In this document: positions 16,302-23,982 of the stretch, one piece after another | Layout: each line of letters starts with the position of its first letter | Position numbering within the stretch: the first letter of the stretch is position 1 | Assembly (NCBI GenBank): GCA_042091275.1 | Contig: JBELHR010000021.1 | Coordinates: 1-32,128 of the forward strand | From: JBELHR01 sp042091275 | Lineage (GTDB): Bacteria; Bacteroidota; Bacteroidia; Flavobacteriales; Flavobacteriaceae | Direction of reading: 5' to 3' | Length of the DNA: 32,128 nt | The notes under the pieces: generated by a model | What the model was told of the DNA's origin: nothing | What the model saw: the letters and a program-made list of their open reading frames with translations, nothing else | Databases searched by the model: none | Program-made: the position numbers and the translations under genes

Positions 16302-16910
16302 ATGAACTATTCTTCTAAAATCTTAGAGAACACTGTGAGTGAAATTGCCAACCTTCCCGGTATTGGAAAAAGATCGGCACTGAGACTCGCTCTGTTTATG
16401 CTAAAGCAGGACAAAGAGCAGACGCATCAATTAGCAGAAGCTTTAATTTCTTTGGTAGAGGACGTCAAGTTATGTGTAGAATGTCACAATATTTCGGATG
16501 CTGAGGTCTGTCATATATGCTCCTCAAATATCAGGCACAAAGAGGTGATATGCGTGGTAGAGGACGTAAGAGATGTTATGGCAATAGAAAATACAGGGCA
16601 ATTCCAAGGAGTTTATCACGTTTTGGGTGGAAAGATATCTCCCTTGGAAGGCATAGGTCCTCAAGATTTGTTTATTGATTCTCTGGTCGAAAGAATAGAA
16701 AAAAACGATATCAAGGAAATTATTTTTGCCTTGAGTAGCACCATGGAGGGCGATACCACTAACTTTTATATTTTTAAAAGAATCGAAAAATTCGACCTGA
16801 AAATTTCAGCCATCGCAAGAGGGATAGCCGTGGGGGATGAGCTAGAGTATGCCGATGAGTTAACTCTTGGTAGATCTATTCTAAATCGGGTCCCGTTCGC
16901 TAATTCTTAA
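16302..16910 (+). CDS. recR: Recombination protein RecR
   Basis: RecR works with RecF and RecO to load RecA on gapped DNA. It has 202 residues from ATG 16302. Visible are the helix-hairpin-helix LPGIGKRSALRLALFML (18-34), a C4 zinc finger with Cys58, Cys61, Cys70 and Cys73, and a Toprim domain (VICVVEDVRDVMAIE, then YHVLGGKISPLEGIGP). I reject the in-frame start at 16230 because the family begins at this ATG and the -7 element lies between. It ends with a 4-base convergent overlap with hemJ. Confidence 0.96.
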   Translation: MNYSSKILENTVSEIANLPGIGKRSALRLALFMLKQDKEQTHQLAEALISLVEDVKLCVECHNISDAEVCHICSSNIRHKEVICVVEDVRDVMAIENTGQFQGVYHVLGGKISPLEGIGPQDLFIDSLVERIEKNDIKEIIFALSSTMEGDTTNFYIFKRIEKFDLKISAIARGIAVGDELEYADELTLGRSILNRVPFANS

Positions 16911-17461
16911 TCCTCGGGGTCCCAACTGTTTTTTGCTCTGAGCTTTTTGTAGGCCTTGATCAAAAGCATTAGCAATACTCCTAGTCCTACAATACCTAAT
17001 ACGCCATAGACCCAGTTTAAAGCGCTTTTTAAAACCACTAGAAATACAACGGCAAATAAGATAAGTGTCGCTACCTCATTCCAAATCCGCAAAAAGGTCG
17101 CGCTGGGAATATTTCGATGCGAAGTGATCCTATTTATGATATGTTGACAAGACAAATGATATACCAGCAAGCCAAATACAAAGCCCAGCTTGATCCACAT
17201 CCACGAAGTCGATAGCCAAGCGGGATTTAAATGGAGCATATATGCTCCAAAAAATGTCGCCAGGACAGCAGAGGGCCATGTGATAATATACCATAGCCTT
17301 TTGATCATAATCAAATATTGGCTTTTTAGAATATCACGCGCTATGGGTTCTTTATCTTCTGCCTCCTTATAATAGATAAATAGCCTAACGATATAGAAGA
17401 GCCCTGCAAACCAGGTAACCACAAATATTATATGTAGTGCTTTTGAGTAATCGTATCCCAT
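16907..17461 (-). CDS. hemJ: Protoporphyrinogen IX oxidase HemJ (CopD-like/UPF0093)
   Basis: Small membrane enzyme that oxidises protoporphyrinogen IX to protoporphyrin IX, feeding ferrochelatase. At 184 residues with about four to five predicted helices it fits the HemJ family (TIGR00701, UPF0093). The conserved His10 in KALHIIFVVTWFAGLFYIVRLFIY and Lys91 in WMWIKLGF are both present; these are the conserved family residues tied to the b-heme and activity. Its gene follows hemH by one base. It is often annotated as CopD-like because of weak similarity, but location in the heme operon and the two residues favour HemJ. No HemG or HemY homologue is in the window. Confidence 0.88.
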   Translation of the reverse strand: MGYDYSKALHIIFVVTWFAGLFYIVRLFIYYKEAEDKEPIARDILKSQYLIMIKRLWYIITWPSAVLATFFGAYMLHLNPAWLSTSWMWIKLGFVFGLLVYHLSCQHIINRITSHRNIPSATFLRIWNEVATLILFAVVFLVVLKSALNWVYGVLGIVGLGVLLMLLIKAYKKLRAKNSWDPED

Positions 17462-17462
17462 A

Positions 17463-18488
17463 TTAAGCAGTTTTTTGCCAATCTTGAACCCAATTAGCTA
17501 CAAGGTCTACCCAATCTTCACGAGTATTTATACATGGAATATGTTCAAATTTATCTCCTCCAGCTTCCAGAAATTCTTCCTTCCCTTCCATAGCGATCTC
17601 CTCGAGTGTTTCTAAACAATCCGAAACAAAAGCAGGTGTTACTACAGCTAACTTCTTTTTGCTGTCGTCCTTGGCAAATTTTTCCAGTTCAAAGTCAGTA
17701 TAAGGTTTTAGCCATGGATCTCTCAATAATCGGGATTGAAAAGAATTGGAGTATTTCCCTTCTTCGAGTCCAAGTTCTGCCGCAACTAGTTTCGTCGTTT
17801 CGAGACATTGGTGGCGATAGCATCTGTCTTGGGCTTCAGGCATGGATGCATTGCAGCATTTACCGTCGATTTGACAATGTTTTTTGGTAGGATCTGTTTT
17901 GTAAATATGTCTTTCCGGTATTCCGTGATAAGAGAACAAGAGGTGGTCAAACTCCTCTGGGCTGTAAATGTCAGAAATACTTTTGGCCAATACCTTAATA
18001 TAATTAGGATCTTTGTAAAAGACCGATTGAATATTAAGATTCATAGCAGGGAATTTTTCTGCTACTAATTCCTCTGTTTTTACCACTACTGTCTCATAAG
18101 AGGACATGGCGTAATGAGGGTATAATGGCAATACATAAACATCTGTAACTCCCTTTTGAGATAGTTCTTCAAGGGCTTTTTCTATGGACATAGATCCATA
18201 TCGCATCCCGAGAGCAACCGGAACATCTAATTTGCTCTGAAGTTTCTCTTGAAATCTTTCGCTCAACACTACTAGAGGCGACCCTTCATCCCACCAGATT
18301 TTTTGATAGGCTGCAGCGGATTTTTTTGGTCTTGTGTTGAGGATAATTCCCTTGACCAAAACATATCTTTTCCAATAGGCTACGTCAAGTACGCGTTCGT
18401 CCATTAAAAATTCATCTAAATAGGTTTTTACGTCCTTTTTTGTTGGACTATCTGGGGAACCTAAGTTGATTAACAATACTCCTTTCAT
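17463..18488 (-). CDS. hemH: Ferrochelatase, with internal five-cysteine segment
   Basis: Inserts ferrous iron into protoporphyrin IX to make protoheme, the last step of the pathway. It has 341 residues. Visible motifs are VLLINLGSPDSP (4-14), the metal-binding SYHGIPERH (186-194), SFQSRLLRDPWLKPYTD (about 249-265), and VVTPAFVSDCLETLEEI (282-298) with the essential Glu. Cys205, Cys211, Cys212, Cys223 and Cys228 lie within 24 residues, matching the class of ferrochelatases described for Myxococcus xanthus in which four internal cysteines hold a [2Fe-2S] cluster. It sits between trmH-like and hemJ genes in the araC-led minus-strand operon. Confidence 0.96.
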   Translation of the reverse strand: MKGVLLINLGSPDSPTKKDVKTYLDEFLMDERVLDVAYWKRYVLVKGIILNTRPKKSAAAYQKIWWDEGSPLVVLSERFQEKLQSKLDVPVALGMRYGSMSIEKALEELSQKGVTDVYVLPLYPHYAMSSYETVVVKTEELVAEKFPAMNLNIQSVFYKDPNYIKVLAKSISDIYSPEEFDHLLFSYHGIPERHIYKTDPTKKHCQIDGKCCNASMPEAQDRCYRHQCLETTKLVAAELGLEEGKYSNSFQSRLLRDPWLKPYTDFELEKFAKDDSKKKLAVVTPAFVSDCLETLEEIAMEGKEEFLEAGGDKFEHIPCINTREDWVDLVANWVQDWQKTA

Positions 18489-18494
18489 TGTGTT

Positions 18495-19016
18495 TTATCT
18501 TAATTGTTTTGTTATTTCGTAAAGGGCGATACTGAGACTTGTTGCTACGTTTAAGGAGGAATTACTTCCAAACATATCTATAGACAAAATCTCATCGCTT
18601 AAATTTAATATTTCCTGTTGGATACCATTCCGTTCTGAACCAATTACCAAACAGATGGGTTTATCCGTGGAGAAGTGATAGGTATCTATACTTTTACTTT
18701 TATCTGTCAATTCTAGAGAAATAATACTAAAGCCTTTTTCTTGTCGTTCGTGAATTTGAGAAATTACATTTTCAAAATAACGGAGCTCGAGTTTTTTTTC
18801 TGCTTCTCTCGCAGATTTTTTCACCGATCTATTCGAGGGGTCTGGGCTTTCCTTGTGAAGAAAAACGTTCTGAACTCCAAATGCTTCACTCAGCCTAAGG
18901 CACATTCCTATATTTTGAGGAGTTCTTAGGCCATCGATCAAAATATCGACAGGAAATTTCCTACTCGCATTGACTTGCGTGTAATGGCTGTGCTGTATCG
19001 GTTGATTCGCAGTCAT
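18495..19016 (-). CDS. SpoU/TrmH-family RNA 2'-O-methyltransferase
   Basis: SPOUT-class methyltransferase of 173 residues that uses S-adenosylmethionine to 2'-O-methylate a ribose in tRNA or rRNA. The three SpoU motifs are visible: motif 1 LRTPQNIGMCLRLSEAFG (30-47), motif 2 ICLVIGSERNGI (121-132) with E128, and motif 3 SSLNVATSLSIALYEI (153-168), which forms the trefoil knot. The target is unknown; its short length resembles TrmL/TrmH-like members. It starts immediately after the AraC stop and ends just before hemH (6 bases), so it shares their transcript; I know of no functional link to heme. Confidence 0.92.
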   Translation of the reverse strand: MTANQPIQHSHYTQVNASRKFPVDILIDGLRTPQNIGMCLRLSEAFGVQNVFLHKESPDPSNRSVKKSAREAEKKLELRYFENVISQIHERQEKGFSIISLELTDKSKSIDTYHFSTDKPICLVIGSERNGIQQEILNLSDEILSIDMFGSNSSLNVATSLSIALYEITKQLR

Positions 19017-19922
19017 CTATGCTTGGGTGAATTTTTTTGGAGTAATTCCAAACTTCTTCTTAAACGCAGCAATAAAATGACTAGAGCTGCTATAGCCCAC
19101 CAAGGTGGCCAATTCGCTTACACTCAAAGATTCCTCTTGAAGTGTTTTTTTTGCATATTCTAGTTTGTAGTGCAGTAAAAATGTGAAAACCGGCATACCG
19201 TATAACTCTTTAAAACCCATTTTGAGTTGCTTAATATTCAAACCAACGGTCTTGGCCAACTCTTCTAAACTCGGCGGATTGGCCATGTGTTCTATAATGA
19301 GATCTTTGGATCTTTTTATTTTACTAACCGTTTCGCTATTAGCCATAAAGGGACATTTCTCCACATCGATATGGTCTTCACTATTAAAATAGTGACTGAG
19401 TAATTCATAGACCTTACCTTTAATAAATAAGGATTTTAGGTGGTCTTCAATCTTTTTAGATTCAAACTGATGAAGTACTACTTTGACTGCAGGACTAATA
19501 TCTTTCGTTTCCATTATGGATTTAGTTCCAGAGGATATATCAAATTTAAAGGGGATACTAATATTGTCCGAAACCAATTTATGAAAGTGATTTACAGGTA
19601 TAATTAAAGAGTACAAGTGGGATTGCGGACTCAATTTGCAAAGAGTCTTTAATTGAGGTCCAGCTATATAGACCAAAGCACTTTGATTTGCTTGAAGTTC
19701 TAAGGCACAATGCTCAAAATTAAATGCGACTGTACAATTATTATTCAAGGCAAAAAGAAATTGAATATATCCCTCTTCCAAATCGTAGGTGTACTTCCTA
19801 CTTTGGTTATTAGGGTTGTCGATAGATATTAAAGAGAATTCTTGATTTTCGTTTAATAGTAAATGTGTACTTCTATCGATGTTTTTATAGGAGCTTGAAC
19901 TTTGTTGATTTAAGGTTACCAT
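19017..19922 (-). CDS. AraC-family (PchR-like) transcriptional regulator
   Basis: Regulator of 301 residues with an N-terminal sensing domain (about 1-190) and two helix-turn-helix motifs, PSLEELAKTVGLNIKQLKMGFKEL (217-240) and VSELATLVGYSSSSHFIAAFKKKFG (268-292). The CPFMA (190-194) just before the DNA-binding domain and the first HTH resemble PchR-type regulators, which respond to iron or siderophores. It is divergent from hemA and leads an operon with the methyltransferase, hemH and hemJ. The layout suggests a heme or iron signal controlling both operons, including its own; no effector residue is identified. The -7 element TATTTTTG lies at 19951-19944. Confidence 0.92.
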   Translation of the reverse strand: MVTLNQQSSSSYKNIDRSTHLLLNENQEFSLISIDNPNNQSRKYTYDLEEGYIQFLFALNNNCTVAFNFEHCALELQANQSALVYIAGPQLKTLCKLSPQSHLYSLIIPVNHFHKLVSDNISIPFKFDISSGTKSIMETKDISPAVKVVLHQFESKKIEDHLKSLFIKGKVYELLSHYFNSEDHIDVEKCPFMANSETVSKIKRSKDLIIEHMANPPSLEELAKTVGLNIKQLKMGFKELYGMPVFTFLLHYKLEYAKKTLQEESLSVSELATLVGYSSSSHFIAAFKKKFGITPKKFTQA

Positions 19923-19943
19923 AATGTCTAGTACTTATAGAGA

Positions 19944-19951
19944 CAAAAATA
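19944..19951 (-). promoter_or_regulatory. Putative -7 element for the araC - hemH - hemJ operon
   Basis: TATTTTTG on the minus strand, an exact TAnnTTTG match, followed by TC. A TTG lies about 23 bases upstream (plus-strand CAA at 19975-19977), within the upper range of -33 spacing. The transcript would start near 19938, about 16 bases before the ATG. Confidence 0.42.
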
Positions 19952-20112
19952 AACTAAAATTTGATAAAAGTTACCAACTAATGATGCAAAACAGATAATG
20001 TTATAGCTATGTTAAAATATAGTCAAAATACTGATTATAAGTTATTTATATATTTATCCCTTGTTTGTAATTGTTCTAAATAAGCCATTTTGAGCGAAGT
20101 AGCTGCAAAAAG

Positions 20113-20155
20113 TACTTTTGTCGACACTTTTGTTTCTCATGTCTTGGTATTTTTG
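20113..20155 (+). promoter_or_regulatory. Putative hemA promoter region with repeated -7-like elements
   Basis: Two exact TAnnTTTG matches: TACTTTTG (20113-20120) and TATTTTTG (20148-20155). A TTTG at 20129-20132 is upstream of the second at a 15-base gap, somewhat short for a -33 element. The second -7 puts the transcript start near 20160, about 20 bases before the hemA ATG at 20181. ACTTTTGT is repeated directly at 20114-20121 and 20126-20133, and a 12-base perfect palindrome AAAAGTACTTTT lies at 20108-20119; either could be a regulator site. The whole 258-base gap 19923-20180 is otherwise AT-rich, with no gene. Confidence 0.45.
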
Positions 20156-20180
20156 TCGCGTTGTATACCTAAAATCAAGT

Positions 20181-21440
20181 ATGAAGAATATTTCAACAAA
20201 GCTTTACAATGTAGGATTGAGTTATAAAAAGGCGGATGTTCAAACCCGAGGCCTCTTTAGTATTTCAAAATCCAATCAAGAAGCACTTTTGGAAGAAGCG
20301 AATCAAATGGGTATGACAGGTGTTTCTGTTATCTCTACTTGTAATAGAACTGAGCTTACTGGTTTTGCTCAGCATCCGTATGAGTTAATCGGATTACTCT
20401 GTAAATACTCTGGAGGTAGTGTTGAAGAATTTGCCGATGTTTCTAATGTTTACTCTGGTAAAGAGGCTGTGGAGCATCTTTTTCATATCGGTACTGGCTT
20501 GGACAGTCAAATCCTAGGGGATTACGAGATTGTTGGTCAATTAAAGGATTCTTTTAAAATGGCCAAAGACTTAGGTACGACAAATGCCTATTTAGAGCGA
20601 TTGTATAACGGAGTGCTTCAAGCTTCCAAGCGCGTAAAAAACAACACGCAGCTCTCTTCTGGGACTACTTCTGTTTCCTATGCGGCTGTTCGTTATCTTT
20701 TGGATACTGTTGAAAATATTGAGGATAAGTCTATTTTAGTATTTGGTCTTGGAGAGATTGGAAAAAATGCTTGTAAGAATCTCTTAGAGTATACTCCTAA
20801 TCGCAAAACTCGTCTGATCAATAGAACTTTCTCAAAAGCCAAAGAATTTGCTCAAGAAAATGAAGGAATAGAAGTTGCTAAGTTTCAAAACTTAAGACAG
20901 GAAATTGAAAAAACTGACATTCTAATCGTTTCGACGGGATCTGAAATGCCAACGGTGGTAAAGGAAGACCTAAATGAAAATAAAAATTTATTGATCTTGG
21001 ATTTGTCTATGCCAGAAAACGTCTCACAAGATGTGTTAGATTTTCCTGGTGTGTCCTTGGTCAATGTAGATGAACTATCTAAAATTACGGATAGAACACT
21101 CGCTTTGAGAAAGCAAGAAGTTCCCAAGGCTTTGCAGATTATCGAGGAGCATACAGCGGAGTTTAACGAATGGGTAAATCACAGAAAGTTTACACCAGCG
21201 GTTAATGCTTTGAAATCCTCCTTGTTAGGTATTCAAAGAGATGAAATTGACTTTCACAAGAGAAAAATATCGGATTTTAATTCAGAACACGCCGAGTTAA
21301 TTACTTCCCGATTTATTCAAAAAATAACGACGCAATTTGTCAAACACTTGAAAGATGAAGATACCTCTGTAAATCAAAGTATCGACGTTATTTCAAAGGT
21401 TTTTAATGCTGCAATAGCAAATAACAATGAAGACAATTAA
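20181..21440 (+). CDS. hemA: Glutamyl-tRNA reductase
   Basis: Reduces glutamyl-tRNA-Glu with NADPH to glutamate-1-semialdehyde, the committed step of C5-route tetrapyrrole synthesis. From ATG 20181 it has 419 residues, normal for the family. Visible motifs are the catalytic STCNRTE with Cys54, the NADPH-binding GLGEIGKNACKNL, and a C-terminal dimerisation helix. I reject the upstream ATG at 20118 because the promoter elements lie around it and the family begins near MKN. The stop overlaps the hemCD ATG by 14 bases, so the first two enzymes of the plus operon are likely translationally coupled. Confidence 0.97.
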   Translation: MKNISTKLYNVGLSYKKADVQTRGLFSISKSNQEALLEEANQMGMTGVSVISTCNRTELTGFAQHPYELIGLLCKYSGGSVEEFADVSNVYSGKEAVEHLFHIGTGLDSQILGDYEIVGQLKDSFKMAKDLGTTNAYLERLYNGVLQASKRVKNNTQLSSGTTSVSYAAVRYLLDTVENIEDKSILVFGLGEIGKNACKNLLEYTPNRKTRLINRTFSKAKEFAQENEGIEVAKFQNLRQEIEKTDILIVSTGSEMPTVVKEDLNENKNLLILDLSMPENVSQDVLDFPGVSLVNVDELSKITDRTLALRKQEVPKALQIIEEHTAEFNEWVNHRKFTPAVNALKSSLLGIQRDEIDFHKRKISDFNSEHAELITSRFIQKITTQFVKHLKDEDTSVNQSIDVISKVFNAAIANNNEDN

Positions 21441-23010
21441 AATTGGTACTAGGGATAGTGAACTCGCATTATGGCAAGCACATACCGTACAGAATCAACT
21501 TGAATATTTAGGGTACTCAACCGAGCTTGTCCCTGTAAAATCCGATGGAGATTTAAATCTTAAGCAACCTATTTACGAACTTGGAATAACAGGGGTTTTT
21601 ACAAAATCTTTGGATATTGCTTTGATCAATGGGGATATCGATATAGCGGTTCACTCGATGAAGGATGTTCCTACTCAACTGCCAAAAGGCATGGTGCAAG
21701 GAGCAGTTATGAAAAGAGGTTTAACTCACGATGTACTTGTATTCTCCGGTAGTGAAGATTTCTTTGCGGAAAGAGAAGCAATTATCGCGACAGGTAGTTT
21801 GAGAAGAAGAGCTGCATGGCTCAATCAATATCCTACACATACTATTGTAGGGCTTCGCGGAAATATTAATACTAGAATGCAGCGTTTAAACGACTCGGAC
21901 TGGAATGGCGCGATTTTCGCTGCTGCTGGTCTCAAGAGAATCGGTCTAAAAGGAGGGAGACAAGTCAATTTAGATTGGATGGTTCCTGCTCCAGCTCAAG
22001 GTGCTCTGATGATTAATGTCATGGAAAACAATACAGAGGTCTTGGAAGTAGTTAGACAAATGAACGACGAAGAGACGGCATTGTGTACAAAAATCGAAAG
22101 AGATTTCTTACACACCTTAGAAGGGGGTTGTTCTGCTCCAATAGGGGCTTTGGCCAAGGTTGAAGAAGAGGGAAGTATTCAGTTCAAGGGCGTTCTTTTC
22201 AGTAAAGACGGTCAAAGAAAACTAGAAATTGCAAAGACGGTAAAAATAGACAAGGCCAGTGATCTAGGTATAGAATGTGCAGAGCGATTGATAGATCGCG
22301 GTGCTAAGCGTATCATGAGAGAAGATGAATTGGCAGATGCAGAAATAAAAATTTATTCGACCAAAAAACTTTCTGAAAGCCAAAAAGATTTGGTTCACGA
22401 TGGGGTAGGGACTGGAGACAGTGATTTTATCAAGATTAGACATAATAGACTGAATTTAAGTAAAATACCTAAACATATTCCTCATGTTATTTTTACTTCC
22501 AAAAATGCCGTAGAATCGCTATTACAAAGTTTAGATAGCGACAACTATATTTTCGATCACATTCACTGTGTGGGTAGAAGGACAAAAAAACTTATCGAAT
22601 CCAAGTTGGGAAAGGTGACCACTGTTGCGCCTTCAGCTCAAGCTTTAGTCGATAAATTACAAGATTTGAAATCCGAAGATATTGTCTATTTCAAAGGTAA
22701 TATCAGTTTAGATATTGTCTCGAAAGGACTTTCAAAAAATAATAATTTACAAGAAATAGAAGTTTATAAAACACTTACAAGTCCGGTTAAAGTGGATGAG
22801 GTTTTTAAAGCGGTTCTATTTTATAGCCCAAGTGGTGTTCAGAGTTTTATGGAGCTCAACACTGCGAATACAATAGCAATTTGTATTGGAGAAACTACAG
22901 CTAGTGAAGCACGTAAGCATTTTGATGAGGTTATAGTTAGTAAAATTCCAAATGTAGATGCGATGATTGAGCTAGCAAATAAAGAGATTAAAGCTAAGTT
23001 TTTAAATTAG
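21427..23010 (+). CDS. hemCD: Fused hydroxymethylbilane synthase / uroporphyrinogen-III synthase
   Basis: A 527-residue bifunctional protein. Residues 1-about 305 are HemC, polymerising four porphobilinogens to hydroxymethylbilane: KIGTRDSELALWQA (5-18), HSMKDVPT (76-83) with Asp80, the Arg-rich GSLRRRAAW (123-131), and the dipyrromethane-cofactor site EGGCSAPIGA with Cys235. Residues about 330-527 resemble HemD, closing and inverting ring D: VIFTSKNAVESLL, then IVYFKGN and a conserved AVLFYSPSGVQSF. HemC alone is near 310 residues, so the extra length is accounted for by HemD. Overlaps hemA by 14 bases; hemB follows after six bases. HemD diverges widely, so that half is less certain. Confidence 0.93.
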   Translation: MKTIKIGTRDSELALWQAHTVQNQLEYLGYSTELVPVKSDGDLNLKQPIYELGITGVFTKSLDIALINGDIDIAVHSMKDVPTQLPKGMVQGAVMKRGLTHDVLVFSGSEDFFAEREAIIATGSLRRRAAWLNQYPTHTIVGLRGNINTRMQRLNDSDWNGAIFAAAGLKRIGLKGGRQVNLDWMVPAPAQGALMINVMENNTEVLEVVRQMNDEETALCTKIERDFLHTLEGGCSAPIGALAKVEEEGSIQFKGVLFSKDGQRKLEIAKTVKIDKASDLGIECAERLIDRGAKRIMREDELADAEIKIYSTKKLSESQKDLVHDGVGTGDSDFIKIRHNRLNLSKIPKHIPHVIFTSKNAVESLLQSLDSDNYIFDHIHCVGRRTKKLIESKLGKVTTVAPSAQALVDKLQDLKSEDIVYFKGNISLDIVSKGLSKNNNLQEIEVYKTLTSPVKVDEVFKAVLFYSPSGVQSFMELNTANTIAICIGETTASEARKHFDEVIVSKIPNVDAMIELANKEIKAKFLN

Positions 23011-23016
23011 AACCTT

Positions 23017-23982
23017 ATGTTGAGAACTAGGAGGCTGCGAAAAACATCTGCCATCAGATCTTTGGTCAGAGAAAATCAATTGCAAATTGATGATTTTATT
23101 TATCCCCTTTTTATAGAAGAGGGCCAGGGTGTCGAAAAAGAAATTAGTTCTATGCCCGGTATATTTCGCTATTCCTTGGATACTATTGACAAGGAATTGA
23201 CCGAGGTGGTTGCATTGGGAATCAAGTCCGTTTTACTTTTTGGTATACCTGTAGCTAAAGATGCCGAAGGAAGTGAAACGTGGAATGACCAAGGTATCAT
23301 GCAACAGGCAATACGTAAAATAAAGAAGGATTATCCCTCTCTTTTTGTCATAACAGATGTTTGTTTTTGCGAATATACCGATCACGGACATTGCGGAGTT
23401 CTTTGCAATGGGGACGTTTCAAATGACGTCACTTTAGAAAATTTAAAAAAACAGGCCTTGTCTCACGCAAGAGCTGGAGTGGATATGATTGCCCCCTCCG
23501 GTATGATGGATGGCACCATTCAAGCATTGAGAGAGGTTCTAGATAAAAATGAATACGAAACTATGCCGATAATGGCATATTCGGTTAAGTATGCATCCGC
23601 ATTTTACGGACCTTTTAGAGAAGCAGCAGATTCTGCTCCGAGTTTTGGAGATAGAAGAACCTATCAAATGGATCCTGCCAATCGGAAAGAAGGTCTTTTA
23701 GAGGCGAGCATAGACGATCAAGAGGGTGCTGATATTTTAATGGTAAAACCAGCACTGTCTTATTTGGATTTGATCAGTGATTTGAAATCCAACTTCGATA
23801 AACCGATTGCTTGTTATAACGTGAGTGGAGAATATGCGATGATTAAGGCTGCTGATGAAAAAGGATGGATAGATGGAGAACGCGTAATGATGGAATCTCT
23901 ATTGTCTATGAAAAGAGCAGGGGCCGATATTATTATAAGTTATTTTGCGAAAGAAGTAGCGAGAATTTTAAAAGATAGATAA
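23017..23982 (+). CDS. hemB: Porphobilinogen synthase (delta-aminolevulinate dehydratase)
   Basis: Joins two 5-aminolevulinates into porphobilinogen. It has 321 residues. The zinc-ligand motif DVCFCEYTDHGHCG contains Cys116, Cys118 and Cys126, marking a zinc-dependent enzyme of the E. coli type. The Schiff-base lysines are K191 (MAYSVKYASAFYGPFREAA) and K244 (MVKPALSYLD). The conserved RPRRLRRT-like start appears as LRTRRLRKTSAIR. Its TAA stop shares one base with the hemL ATG (TAATG). Confidence 0.97.
   Translation: MLRTRRLRKTSAIRSLVRENQLQIDDFIYPLFIEEGQGVEKEISSMPGIFRYSLDTIDKELTEVVALGIKSVLLFGIPVAKDAEGSETWNDQGIMQQAIRKIKKDYPSLFVITDVCFCEYTDHGHCGVLCNGDVSNDVTLENLKKQALSHARAGVDMIAPSGMMDGTIQALREVLDKNEYETMPIMAYSVKYASAFYGPFREAADSAPSFGDRRTYQMDPANRKEGLLEASIDDQEGADILMVKPALSYLDLISDLKSNFDKPIACYNVSGEYAMIKAADEKGWIDGERVMMESLLSMKRAGADIIISYFAKEVARILKDR

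Noticed and set aside
16907..17461. Calling this gene a copper resistance protein CopD
   Set aside because: Weak CopD similarity is known for HemJ proteins; the conserved His10/Lys91 and the position one base after hemH favour HemJ.
17606..18068. Plus-strand frames opposite hemH
   Set aside because: hemH is intact and conserved along its full length; these frames are antisense by chance.
20118..20180. Upstream ATG extending HemA by 21 residues
   Set aside because: The extra residues are hydrophobic and unlike any HemA; the -7 element TATTTTTG at 20148 would fall within the coding part. The family starts near ATG 20181.
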